From: Streptomyces chryseus
GTDB lineage: Bacteria > Actinomycetota > Actinomycetes > Streptomycetales > Streptomycetaceae
Direction: 5' to 3'
Assembly (NCBI RefSeq): GCF_014650755.1
Contig: NZ_BMVO01000014.1
Location: 1-64,000 of the forward strand
DNA length: 64,000 nt
A program made the position numbers and the translations under genes. Each line of letters opens with the position of its first letter. The first letter of the stretch is position 1. Below are positions 1 through 7,946 of the stretch, piece after piece. The notes under the pieces are model-generated. The model saw only the letters and a list, made by a program, of their open reading frames with translations. It did not search any database and was not told where the DNA came from.

Positions 1-29
1 TCGGGGAGTGGTCGCGCGCCGTCGCCGGG

Positions 30-1253
30 CGGCGGGTGTGGGGTGGGGGCGCGGTCGGCCTAGGGGTGGTGCGGCCCCAGTCTCAGCGACTTGCGGCGAC
101 GGTTGTTGGTGCGACACCACCATTCCCACGCACACCGACACCCCGGCCGGTGGGCGGCCGGTCTTGCCGGGCGACCTGCGGATCGTGCTGTCTGCGGGTG
201 GGGCGCGAGAGTGGAATGGGGTGACTCGGGCTGGTTCGGCGTCCACCCCCACCGGAGACCGCCCGGACCACAGGCTGGTTGCTGGGGTGAGTGGGTGGAG
301 AGCCACCGCCACCCGCACCGGCGGCATCGGAGTAGTGGGCAGCGCTTGGGGGCGGCGGGCAGTGACGGGGCGTGGTCGCACGGCGGCGCGGAGGGTCATC
401 AAACCGCCGCCCCGTGGAGCCGTGGAGCCGTTGTGCCGTTGTGCCGTTGTGCCGTGATGAACCAAAACCCACAGATGACGAACGGAAGCAGTACGGGTGT
501 GACTGACGGGGTGGGAGAGGCGTCGGCTTTCATCAACTGTCGGGTTGAGTCCATTTCGGCTCTCTGCGACAACCGTTGAAGCGACCACGACCACCTGCCC
601 TGCCGTCGCGCGGTGCGACGGCAGGACGGACAGCGGTCATCTTCGACACCCGGGCGTCCGGTGGGGCGGGTGTGGTGGATGTGGCGGCCGGAATGCCCGC
701 CCGTCCTGTCGGGCGGGGCGGCTCACGCCCTGTCGAGGAGTGTCGAGCCGTGTTGAGGGGCTCGTGTGGAGCTAGCCCGACAGTCGCCGCACACCCACCC
801 ATCCATGATGGGGGTAAGTCGGGCATAGTGGGCGTCGGGGTTCGTCTTCTGCTGGTTTCGGTTCATCACACCCGCGCAGGGGGCGGCTAACCGCCCCGCT
901 GGCGCTGCTCGACCGGCGGCCCTCGGCCGACTCGCCCCTTTGGCCGTCGGCAGGCCCCTCCCAACTTCCACTCCCCGGGTGCCCTTCCGCCCACTCACCC
1001 CAGCACCGTGCCTGCGCTCCGGGCGGTCTCCGGTGGGGGTGGACGCCACACCACCCGAGTCACCCCATTCCACTACCGCGCCCCACCCGCAGACAGCACG
1101 ATCCACAGGTCGCCCCGATAGCCCGGCCGCCCACCGGCCTGGGTGCATGTGTGCGTGGGAATGGTGGTGTCGCACCAACAACCGTCGCCGCACCCGCTGA
1201 GACTGGGGCCGCACCACCCCCGGAAGCTGCCGCGCCCCACCCACACACCCGAC
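30..1253. repeat. Long imperfect inverted repeat
   Basis: Roughly 30-290 read forward is closely similar to 975-1253 read on the other strand, at about 85 percent identity by eye. Both arms share the runs CACCACCATTCCCACGCAC, GTGGAATGGGGTGACTCGGG and CACCCCCACCGGAGACCGCC. A further short match pairs 453-483 with 840-870 around GTGATGAACC. The arms are separated by unrelated sequence. No open frame is shared in a way that suggests a gene, so this looks like two inverted copies of a non-coding repeat; function unknown. Confidence 0.75.
599..625. repeat. Perfect 11-bp stem hairpin
   Basis: CCTGCCGTCGC (599-609) is the exact complement of 615-625, with a five-base loop. It lies between the arms of the longer inverted repeat. 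It could be a transcription terminator or part of a structured RNA; no adjacent gene decides this. Confidence 0.5.
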
Positions 1254-1302
1254 AGCCACTGAGCCGGCCCGCATCGCATGCGACATGGCGTGCTGGGCGT
1301 TT

Positions 1303-1460
1303 CTTCTTGGGCCGTCCCCTGTTGAGCGTCAGCGGTGGGCCGGGGTGGTGGGTCAAGGGTGGAGCGAAGCGCAATCGCCGAAGGCGACGCGACGCAGGAG
1401 CGCCCTTGACGCACCACCCCGGCCCACCGACCCTGAAGCGCCAGGGACGGCCCAAGAACC
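1303..1460. repeat. Large second palindrome
   Basis: The arms GGTGGGCCGGGGTGGTG... (1334-1359) and 1403-1428 are complementary at 25 of 26 positions. Similarity continues outward: TTCTTGGGCCGTCCC near 1303-1318 pairs with the complement of about 1443-1460. The loop is about 43 bases. Such an element would form a very stable RNA or cruciform. It stands alone in gene-free DNA. Confidence 0.7.
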
Positions 1461-1561
1461 ACCCCGCCGAACAACCAGTGGTACGGACGAGAACCACCCC
1501 GCCGAACAACCAGTGCTACGCCCCCAGTCACACCCCCCAGAAGCAACAAGCGGTACGCCCC
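1456..1561. repeat. 35-bp tandem repeat, two good copies and one decayed
   Basis: GAACCACCCCGCCGAACAAC begins at 1456 and again at 1491; the two 30-base units match at 29 of 30 positions with a 35-base period. A decayed third copy (CACCCCCCAGAAGCAACAAGCGGTACG) follows at about 1529-1555. Only three units with almost no spacer, so this is not a CRISPR array. Confidence 0.6.
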
Positions 1562-1607
1562 AAGACCCGCCCCCCGCACACCCCCCCGTTACATCACACC
1601 CGACGCG

Positions 1608-1826
1608 TCACGGCGTCGACATCGAGCTGAACACCACGAACCCCAGCAGCATGCCGACGGCCAGGCCGACTGCCGCGACGATCAGGGCCGTTACCGCGAG
1701 CGGCTCGTCCTTCGACTTGGCGATCCCGCCGAAGACCAGGCCGAGGACGCCGAACAGAGGCGGGCAGAAGAAGAGTGCTACCACGCCGAAAACGATCGCG
1801 ACGATACTGAACGGGCTTTTCTGCAC
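1608..1826 (-). CDS. Small two-TM membrane protein (DUF4190-like)
   Basis: A 72-residue protein with two hydrophobic spans, about residues 7-33 (IVAIVFGVVALFF...) and 44-68, joined by a short loop containing AKSKDEP. The pattern of a first span with a Cys-Pro-Pro turn and a second Ala/Val/Gly-rich span is typical of small actinobacterial DUF4190-like proteins. It starts with GTG at 1826, preceded by GGGGGAGAGGAAC, a good ribosome site. It is probably an integral membrane protein; no biochemical role can be inferred. It reads alone, with the LLM gene next to it on the same strand about 120 bp upstream. Confidence 0.7.
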   Translation of the reverse strand: MQKSPFSIVAIVFGVVALFFCPPLFGVLGLVFGGIAKSKDEPLAVTALIVAAVGLAVGMLLGFVVFSSMSTP

Positions 1827-1945
1827 GTGCGTTCCTCTCCCCCGAGGTGCCGGCCGAACGGCCGGGCGCTCACCATGCCGAATGGCAAAGGTAGCGGTGC
1901 CCGGCCGCCCGGCACAGAGGTCAGGACCGTACTGGTCACAACTGG

Positions 1946-2791
1946 TCAGATAAACATCGCGTACTCATCCAGCACGCGCAGCACCTCCGCCTCCCCCGCC
2001 GGCGGAAGTTGCAGCACCAGCTCCTTGATTCCCAGGTCCGCGTAGTGCGCCACCTTCCCCGCGCTGGGCCGCACCGCGTACGGGACCACCTGCAGCGCCT
2101 CCGGGTCGCGGCCCGCCTCCTGCCATGCCGTACGCAGCACCGGCACCGACTCCGTCAGGCCCCGGCCGCCGATCGGAAGCCAGCCGTCCGCGTACTCCGC
2201 GATGTGCGCGAACAGCTTCGGGCCGGCCGCCCCGCCCACCAGCGTGCGCGGCCCGCTCACCGGGCCGCGCGGCTTCTGCACCGGCTTCGGATGGGCGTCC
2301 GACGCCCGCACCGCGCCGAACTCCCCCTCGTACGCCGTCGGTTCCTCCGCCCACAGCGCCCGCATCAGCGCCAGGCGGTCCCGCGTCCGTTCCCGACGCG
2401 TCGCCCACTCCACGCCGTGGTCGGCGGCCTCCTCCTTGTTCCAGCCGTAGCCCACGCCGAGCGTGAAACGGCCGCCGGACAGGTGGTCCAGGGTCGCGAT
2501 CTGCTTCGCCAGATCGATCGGGTCGTGCTGCGCCACGAGCGTGATGCCCGTGCCGAGACCGAGCCGTTCGGTGACCGCCGCGGCCTGCCCCAGAGCTACG
2601 AAGGGGTCGAGCGTACGGCCGTACTCGCGCGGCAGTTCGCCCCCCGCCGGGTACGTCGACTCGCGCGACACCGGGATGTGGGTGTGCTCGGGCAGGTACA
2701 GGCCGGCGAAGCCGCGCTGCTCCAGCTCGCGGGCGAGCCGTACCGGCGTGATCGTCTCGTCGGTGAGAAAGATCGTGGTGGCGATCCGCAT
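1946..2791 (-). CDS. LLM class F420-dependent oxidoreductase
   Basis: A 281-residue luciferase-like TIM-barrel protein. Seen in sequence: the N-terminal strand MRIATTIFLTDE, the LYLPEHTHIP motif near residue 35, ATLDHLSGGRFTLGVGYGWN at about 100-120 and the C-terminal LGIKELVLQLPP. This pattern belongs to the TIGR03619-type subfamily, usually assigned F420 rather than FMN. The start ATG at 2791 follows GAGGAGC. The substrate is unknown. Unlike the LLM genes further along, its upstream region has no CTGAC-N5-GTCAG operator, so I do not count it in the regulon. Confidence 0.88.
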   Translation of the reverse strand: MRIATTIFLTDETITPVRLARELEQRGFAGLYLPEHTHIPVSRESTYPAGGELPREYGRTLDPFVALGQAAAVTERLGLGTGITLVAQHDPIDLAKQIATLDHLSGGRFTLGVGYGWNKEEAADHGVEWATRRERTRDRLALMRALWAEEPTAYEGEFGAVRASDAHPKPVQKPRGPVSGPRTLVGGAAGPKLFAHIAEYADGWLPIGGRGLTESVPVLRTAWQEAGRDPEALQVVPYAVRPSAGKVAHYADLGIKELVLQLPPAGEAEVLRVLDEYAMFI

Positions 2792-2909
2792 ACGGGAGCT
2801 CCTCGTCGTCGTGGCGCGGAAGTTGGCTGCCGAACCGCTGCCGCTCCCCTTCCGTTGCGGGAGAGTTCACGGCTCAATACCAGGGTCTCAGTACGCCTCC
2901 CCTGGGGAG

Positions 2910-2970
2910 CCCCTTCTCCTCCTCTCCCCTCTCCCGCCCCCTCCCCTCTCCCACCCCCTCCCTCTCCCCC
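2910..2970 (+). other. Polypyrimidine tract before the PHP gene
   Basis: About 61 bases of almost pure C and T, broken only by G2936 and A2953, run up to the ribosome site GGAG (2971-2974) of the next gene. Such a mirror-like polypyrimidine run can adopt triplex (H-DNA) structure or slip. It occupies the expected leader region. Confidence 0.6.
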
Positions 2971-2982
2971 GGAGATGCCGAC

Positions 2983-4527
2983 ATGACTGGACGACCGGCC
3001 AGTGAACCGACCACCAGCGGATCCGACAGGCCTCTCGGCCGGCGCGGGCTGTTCGTGACCGGCGCCGCCGCCGCGTTTACCTTGGGCGGCGTGAGCTTCG
3101 CGAATGCCGCGCCTCCCGGTGGCGAGGAGAGCAGGACCGTACGAGGCACCCTTCCGCCGGGGTCGCCCGACTACGTCTACCTGCCGGTCGAAGTACCGCG
3201 CGGGGTACGCGAGCTGGCCGTCTCGTACACGTACGAGAAGCCTCCCGTTCCCCCCGGCACCCAGGGCAACGCCCTCGACATCGGCATCTTCGACGAGCGC
3301 GGCACCGCCCTCGGCGGGCGCGGCTTCCGGGGCTGGTCCGGCGGGGCGCGGTCGGAGTTCTTCATCCGCGCCGACGCCGCGACGCCCGGCTACCTCGCGG
3401 GCCCCGTCCGTGCGGGCACCTGGAACATCGCGCTGGGGCCGTACACGACCGCCCCCGGTGGGCTGCCGTACACGGTGACCGTCACGCTCCGGTACGGCGC
3501 GTCCGGCCGGACTCCCGCCCCCGTCTATCCTCCCGAGCGCGCCAGGGGGCGGGGCCGTGCCTGGTACCGGGGCGACTGCCACCTCCATTCCGTGTACTCC
3601 GACGGGAAGCGCACCCCGGCCGAGATCGCCGCGGCCGCCCGTGCGGCGGGGCTCGACTTCATCAACACGAGCGAGCACAACACCCACGCGGCGCACAGCG
3701 CCTGGGAGGGCCTGTGGGGTCCCCACCCCGGCGGCGAGCTGCTGATCCTCACCGGTGAGGAGGTCACCACCCGCAACGGTCACGTCGTCGCCGTCGGCAC
3801 CGACCCCGGCACCTTCGTCGACTGGCGCTACCGCGCCCGCGACAACCGCTTCGGGCACTTCGCCCGCGAGATCCGGCGCGCGGGCGGGCTGGTCGTCCCC
3901 GCGCACCCGCACGCCACCTGCATCGGGTGCAACTGGAAGTTCGGGTTCGGGGACGCCGACGCCGTGGAGGTCTGGAACGGGCCGTACACCCCCGACGACG
4001 AGATCGCCCTCGCGTCCTGGGACAGCACCCTGGCCACCGCCGGGCGCGGCTGGACCCCGGCCATGGGCAGCAGCGACGCCCACCGCGAGCCGCAGCTCGT
4101 CGGCACGCCGCAGACGGTGGTGCTGGCCGAGGACCTGACCCGTGACGCCGTCCTCGACGGGATCCGCGCCGGCCGCTCGTACGTCGCCGAGTCCTCCGCC
4201 GTGTCGCTCGTGTTCGGCGCCACCGGCGGCCGTGGCCGCCACGCCGGCATCGGGGAGCGGCTGGACGTCGGGGACGAGACCCCGGTCGCCGTAAGGCTGG
4301 AGGTCACCGGCGCCCCGGGGTGCACGGCGCACTTCGTCACCGACCAGGGCACGCTCCACACCGCGCCGCTGCCGGAGTCCGGCGCGGGTGCGGTGGAGTG
4401 GCGTACGACGCCCCGGTACGCGACGTACGTACGCGCCGAGGTCCGCCACGCCCCGCAGGTCCCAAGCCTGCCTGGGGCACTGGCCGCCCTGACCAACCCC
4501 GTGTTCCTGGGGACCGGCCGGCGCTGA
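2983..4527 (+). CDS. Tat-exported CehA/McbA-type PHP metallohydrolase
   Basis: A 514-residue protein that begins with a twin-arginine signal (GRRGLFVTGAAAAF, residues about 19-32) followed by a signal-peptidase-like ANAAPPG. Residues 40-175 form a beta-rich domain. The PHP domain follows: GDCHLHSVYSDG with D198, H200 and H202, SEHN with H232, EEV near 258, AHPH with H308/H310 and SSDAH with D365/H367. These are the metal ligands of PHP phosphoesterases, and the layout matches CehA/McbA metallohydrolases. It should act outside the membrane, possibly on a phosphoester, ester or carbamate. ATG at 2983 follows GGAG. It converges on the APC permease across a strong terminator. Confidence 0.88.
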   Translation: MTGRPASEPTTSGSDRPLGRRGLFVTGAAAAFTLGGVSFANAAPPGGEESRTVRGTLPPGSPDYVYLPVEVPRGVRELAVSYTYEKPPVPPGTQGNALDIGIFDERGTALGGRGFRGWSGGARSEFFIRADAATPGYLAGPVRAGTWNIALGPYTTAPGGLPYTVTVTLRYGASGRTPAPVYPPERARGRGRAWYRGDCHLHSVYSDGKRTPAEIAAAARAAGLDFINTSEHNTHAAHSAWEGLWGPHPGGELLILTGEEVTTRNGHVVAVGTDPGTFVDWRYRARDNRFGHFAREIRRAGGLVVPAHPHATCIGCNWKFGFGDADAVEVWNGPYTPDDEIALASWDSTLATAGRGWTPAMGSSDAHREPQLVGTPQTVVLAEDLTRDAVLDGIRAGRSYVAESSAVSLVFGATGGRGRHAGIGERLDVGDETPVAVRLEVTGAPGCTAHFVTDQGTLHTAPLPESGAGAVEWRTTPRYATYVRAEVRHAPQVPSLPGALAALTNPVFLGTGRR

Positions 4528-4586
4528 ACCGGCCGAGGCTGAACGCGCGGGCGAAAGGCGAGTGGCTGAACGCACGCGAAAGGACA

Positions 4587-4625
4587 AGAGGGCCGGGAAA
4601 GCCTGTTCGGCTTCCCCGGCCCTCT
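4587..4625. terminator. Bidirectional terminator hairpin
   Basis: The 17-base arm 4587-4603 (AGAGGGCCGGGAAAGCC) pairs with 4609-4625 (GGCTTCCCCGGCCCTCT) with one mismatch and a five-base loop. It sits between the convergent PHP hydrolase and permease genes and would serve both. Confidence 0.85.
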
Positions 4626-4678
4626 CAGACTCAGGTCGATCGTCGTCGGTACGCGGTTGGTCAGCAGTACGCCGTCGG

Positions 4679-6247
4679 TCAGTCCTCGACGACCAGCGCC
4701 GGCGTCTCCTTCGTCAGCACCTCGCCCCGGAAGAACGCCGGGCTGCGGCGCTGCATCGCCAGCATCAGGACCACGCCGAGCAGCAGCAGTCCGACGGCGA
4801 TGACGAAGACCGAGCCGACGCCGCCGACGGCGGAGCCGCTGCCGTACGCCGGGTCCCACATGTCGTACAGCGTCTTGCCGAAGACCGCCGTCAGCAGGAC
4901 GCCACCGAGGACCGGGCACAGGCCCTTGTAGACGAAGTCACGCGCCGAGCGCAGCAGCTCGTGGCGGAAGTACCAGGCACAGGCGAACGCGGTGATCGAG
5001 TAGTAGAAGCAGATCATCAGGCCGAGGGCGTAGATCGTGTCGATCAGGACGTTCTCGCTGAGGAGCGTCATGACCGAGTAGAAGACGCCGGTGCTGATGC
5101 CCGCGATGACCGTCGCGCGGCCCGGGGACTTGAAGCGCGGGTGGACCTTGCGGAAGGACGCCGGGAGGGCCTCGTACGCGGACATGGCCAGGACCGTGCG
5201 GGCGACGGGGATGAACGTGGTCTGGAGGCTGGCCGCCGCGGAGGCGAACACCGCGAGGGACAGGAAGATGCCGAGGATCAGGCCCATGACGGGCTCACCG
5301 AGCACCGCGAAGACGTTGTCGGAGTTGTCCGGGTTGGCGAGGCCGAGGCCCTTGTCGCCGGAACCGACGGCCATCTGGGCGGCGATGCCGGTGGCCAGGT
5401 AGGCGGCGACCAGGACGAGCATGGCGATGAGGGCGGCGCGGCCGGGGGTCTTCTCGCTGCCGGCGGTCTCCTCGTTCGCGGTCAGACAGGCGTCCCATCC
5501 CCAGTACATGAAGATCGACAGGGAGAGGCCGGCCGTGAAGGCGGCGAAGGACTGGACGGCGAACGGGTTCATCCAGGACCAGGAGAAGTCCAGGCCCGTG
5601 TCGAAGGAGCCGCTGCCGGCCTTCTGGAAGGCCATCGTCACGAAGATGGCGAGCACCACGAGCTGCAGGCCGACCAGGGCGTACTGCACGCCCTTGGTGG
5701 CGGTCATGCCCCGGTAGCTGATCGCCGTCGCGATGGCGATGAGGACGAGGCACGTGAGGATGTGGACGGCCTTGTTGTCGTCCAGGGCGCTGATCGCGTC
5801 GTTGCCCGTGAGCTGACCGGCGAGCAGCCAGAAGTACGAGGTGGCGACGCCCGCGAGGTTCGAGAGCACGATGATCGTCGCGATCACCAGGCCCCAGCCG
5901 CACATCCAGCCGACGCGCGGCCCGAACGCCTTCACCGTCCAGGTGAAGGAGGTGCCGCAGTCCGGCATGACGCGGTTGAGCTCCCGGTACGCGAACGCGA
6001 CCAGCAGCATCGGCAGGAACCCGGCCAGGAAGACGGCGGGCATCTGGAGGCCGACCTCGCCGGCGGTCGAGCCGAGGGTCGACGTGAGGCAGTAGACGGG
6101 GGCGACCGTGGAGATGCCGATGACGGCGCTGCCCACGAGGCCGACAGACTTGCTGCTGAGGCCCTTGTCACGTACGCCTGCGCCGTCCGGGGCGTGGACG
6201 CCCCTTACCGTGTCTCCGGCCTGGGGCCGCGTATCCACCTGAGTCAT
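4679..6247 (-). CDS. APC-family amino acid permease
   Basis: An amino acid/polyamine/organocation transporter of about 522 residues with roughly 12 membrane spans. The first helix carries the family signature GSAVIGISTVAPVYCL, followed by GLQMPAVFLAGFLPML and the helix-6-like SIFMYWGWDACLTANEE. I chose ATG 6247 (MTQVDTRPQAG); the frame stays open to another ATG at 6421, but the extra 58 residues are not hydrophobic and do not resemble the family. No strong ribosome site precedes either start, so the N-terminus is uncertain. It transports an unknown amino acid or amine. Transcribed alone toward the terminator shared with the PHP hydrolase. Confidence 0.88.
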   Translation of the reverse strand: MTQVDTRPQAGDTVRGVHAPDGAGVRDKGLSSKSVGLVGSAVIGISTVAPVYCLTSTLGSTAGEVGLQMPAVFLAGFLPMLLVAFAYRELNRVMPDCGTSFTWTVKAFGPRVGWMCGWGLVIATIIVLSNLAGVATSYFWLLAGQLTGNDAISALDDNKAVHILTCLVLIAIATAISYRGMTATKGVQYALVGLQLVVLAIFVTMAFQKAGSGSFDTGLDFSWSWMNPFAVQSFAAFTAGLSLSIFMYWGWDACLTANEETAGSEKTPGRAALIAMLVLVAAYLATGIAAQMAVGSGDKGLGLANPDNSDNVFAVLGEPVMGLILGIFLSLAVFASAAASLQTTFIPVARTVLAMSAYEALPASFRKVHPRFKSPGRATVIAGISTGVFYSVMTLLSENVLIDTIYALGLMICFYYSITAFACAWYFRHELLRSARDFVYKGLCPVLGGVLLTAVFGKTLYDMWDPAYGSGSAVGGVGSVFVIAVGLLLLGVVLMLAMQRRSPAFFRGEVLTKETPALVVED

Positions 6248-6473
6248 GAACGGGACGTTAACCGGTGCGTTTTCCACATCCGGAGCACTGGACTCCGCCT
6301 CAAAGATCCTTGCAATCGATGGGGTCACGCCACCCACCGGTTGAGGATTGAAGGTTCTCTGCGCCGTCGGCGCGATCATTTGCAGGCGGGGAAGGAAACT
6401 TCCGAGCTGCGGAAACCGCAACGCTGTCCGTTTTGCCGGATTCCAAAGTTTCCCGTACGTCTTTCGGAAGGGC

Positions 6474-7946
6474 TCATCCGGTCCAGACGATCGCCTGCGT
6501 CTCGCTGTACGCGTGCAGCGCGTACGAGCCCACGTCCCGCCCCACTCCGCTCTTCTTGAAGCCGCCGAACGGCGCCTCCATGTTCCGCCCCACGGTGTTC
6601 ACCCCGACCCCGCCCGCGCGCAGCCGCCGCGCGACCCGGAAGGCCCGGGCGACGTCTCCTGACCAGACGTAGTCGATGAGTCCGTAGTCGCTGTCGTTGG
6701 CGAGCGCGACGGCCTCCTCCTCGTCGCCGTCGAAGGGCACGACCACGACAACGGGGCCGAAGATCTCCTCGCGGACCACCCGCATGTCGTTCGTGCAGTC
6801 CGCGAAGAGGGTGGGGGCGACGTAGAAGCCCTTGTCGTACGACGGCCTGTCGCCGCCCGCGACCAGCCGGGCGCCCTCCTTGCGGCCCAGCTCGACGTAC
6901 GCCTCGACGCGGTCGCGGTGGGCGGCGGAGATCACCGGGCCGACCACCGTGTCCGGCGCGCCGGGATGGCCGACCTTAAGGAAACCGGCGTACGCCCTCA
7001 GCTTCTCGACGAGCCGGTCGTGGACCGCCCGCTGGACGATCACGCGCGTCGGCGCCGTGCAGATCTGCCCGCTGTAGAACGAGAAGGTCGTGCCGATGCC
7101 CCGCACCGCCGAGTCGAGGTCGGCGTCGTCGAACACGACCGCCGCGCCCTTCCCGCCCAGCTCCATGAGCTGGCGCTTCATGCCGCGCCCGCAGACCTCC
7201 GCGATGCGCTGCCCGACCGCTGTCGACCCGGTGAAGCTGACCATGTCGACCTCCGGCGCGTCGACGGCGGCCTCGCCCGCGGCGGGCGACGACCCGGTCA
7301 CGACGTTCACGACCCCCGGCGGCACTCCGGCCTCCGCCAGCGCCGCCGCCATCCGGTACACGGACAGGGGGTCCTGGGGCGCCGGCTTCACGACGACGGT
7401 GTTGCCCATGGCGAGCGCGGGCGCGACCTTGCCCGCCGCGTTGGCCCACGGGTTGTTGTACGACGTGACGCAGGTGACGACGCCCACCGGCTGGCGCACC
7501 GCCAACGCCCCGATGACCCCGGCCCCGCCCATCGGCCCCGCCGGGTTGACCTGCGGCGGCAGCCCGGTCTCCACGGGTTCCAGCGCCCCGCGCGCGTACC
7601 GCCGGAAGCGGGCGGCGGCGACGGCGACCTGCATGCCGAGCGCCGTCGCGGCCGTGGCGCCGGTCTCGGCGCGGGCGACGCCCGCGTGCGCGGCCGCGTC
7701 GCGCTGGATCAGGTCCGCGGCCCGGTCGAAGATCGCGGCGCGCTCCCCGGGGGCGGTGCGGGACCAGGCGGGGAAGGCGGCCGAGGCCGCGGAGGCGGCG
7801 GCGTACACCTGCGCGCGGCTCGCCTCGGGGGCCTGCCCCACCACCTCCTCGGTGGCCGGGTCGATCACCTCGTAGTGCCCGTCGTCGGGCTCGGTCCACT
7901 CGCCGCCGATGAACAGCCGGCCGGGCGGCTCCCGGTGCGGGCTCAC
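6474..7946 (-). CDS. Aldehyde dehydrogenase family protein
   Basis: A 490-residue NAD(P)-dependent aldehyde dehydrogenase, oxidising an aldehyde to the acid. Seen: the cofactor region SYNNPWANAAGKVAPALAMG, FTGSTAVGQ, the general-base motif MELGGKG and the nucleophile Cys296 in SGQICTAPTR, then EEIFGPV and a C-terminal PFGGFKKSGVGR. Start GTG 7946 overlaps the stop of the upstream deacylase-type gene (GTGA), so the two are translationally coupled. Third gene of the operon LLM monooxygenase - amidohydrolase - ALDH, whose promoter region carries two CTGAC-N5-GTCAG sites. Its substrate is probably the aldehyde released by the LLM enzyme (inference). Confidence 0.93.
   Translation of the reverse strand: MSPHREPPGRLFIGGEWTEPDDGHYEVIDPATEEVVGQAPEASRAQVYAAASAASAAFPAWSRTAPGERAAIFDRAADLIQRDAAAHAGVARAETGATAATALGMQVAVAAARFRRYARGALEPVETGLPPQVNPAGPMGGAGVIGALAVRQPVGVVTCVTSYNNPWANAAGKVAPALAMGNTVVVKPAPQDPLSVYRMAAALAEAGVPPGVVNVVTGSSPAAGEAAVDAPEVDMVSFTGSTAVGQRIAEVCGRGMKRQLMELGGKGAAVVFDDADLDSAVRGIGTTFSFYSGQICTAPTRVIVQRAVHDRLVEKLRAYAGFLKVGHPGAPDTVVGPVISAAHRDRVEAYVELGRKEGARLVAGGDRPSYDKGFYVAPTLFADCTNDMRVVREEIFGPVVVVVPFDGDEEEAVALANDSDYGLIDYVWSGDVARAFRVARRLRAGGVGVNTVGRNMEAPFGGFKKSGVGRDVGSYALHAYSETQAIVWTG

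Larger units (their letters stand above)
1..1607. other. Gene-poor, repeat-rich region
   Basis: I see no protein gene here. The open frames on both strands are low-complexity Arg/Gly/Pro readings of GC-rich DNA and lack ribosome sites or recognisable domains. The stretch instead holds a long imperfect inverted repeat (about 30-1253), a perfect short hairpin (599-625), a large second hairpin (1303-1460) and direct repeats (1456-1561). No tRNA or transposase was seen. Confidence 0.6.

Noticed and set aside
1456..1561. Possible CRISPR array
   Set aside because: Only two good repeats with about five bases between them, no unique spacers and no cas genes.
4562..6559. Long plus-strand frame opposite the APC permease
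   Set aside because: Its reading is Asp/Glu/Arg/His-rich noise typical of the antisense of a membrane protein gene, with no ribosome site or domain.
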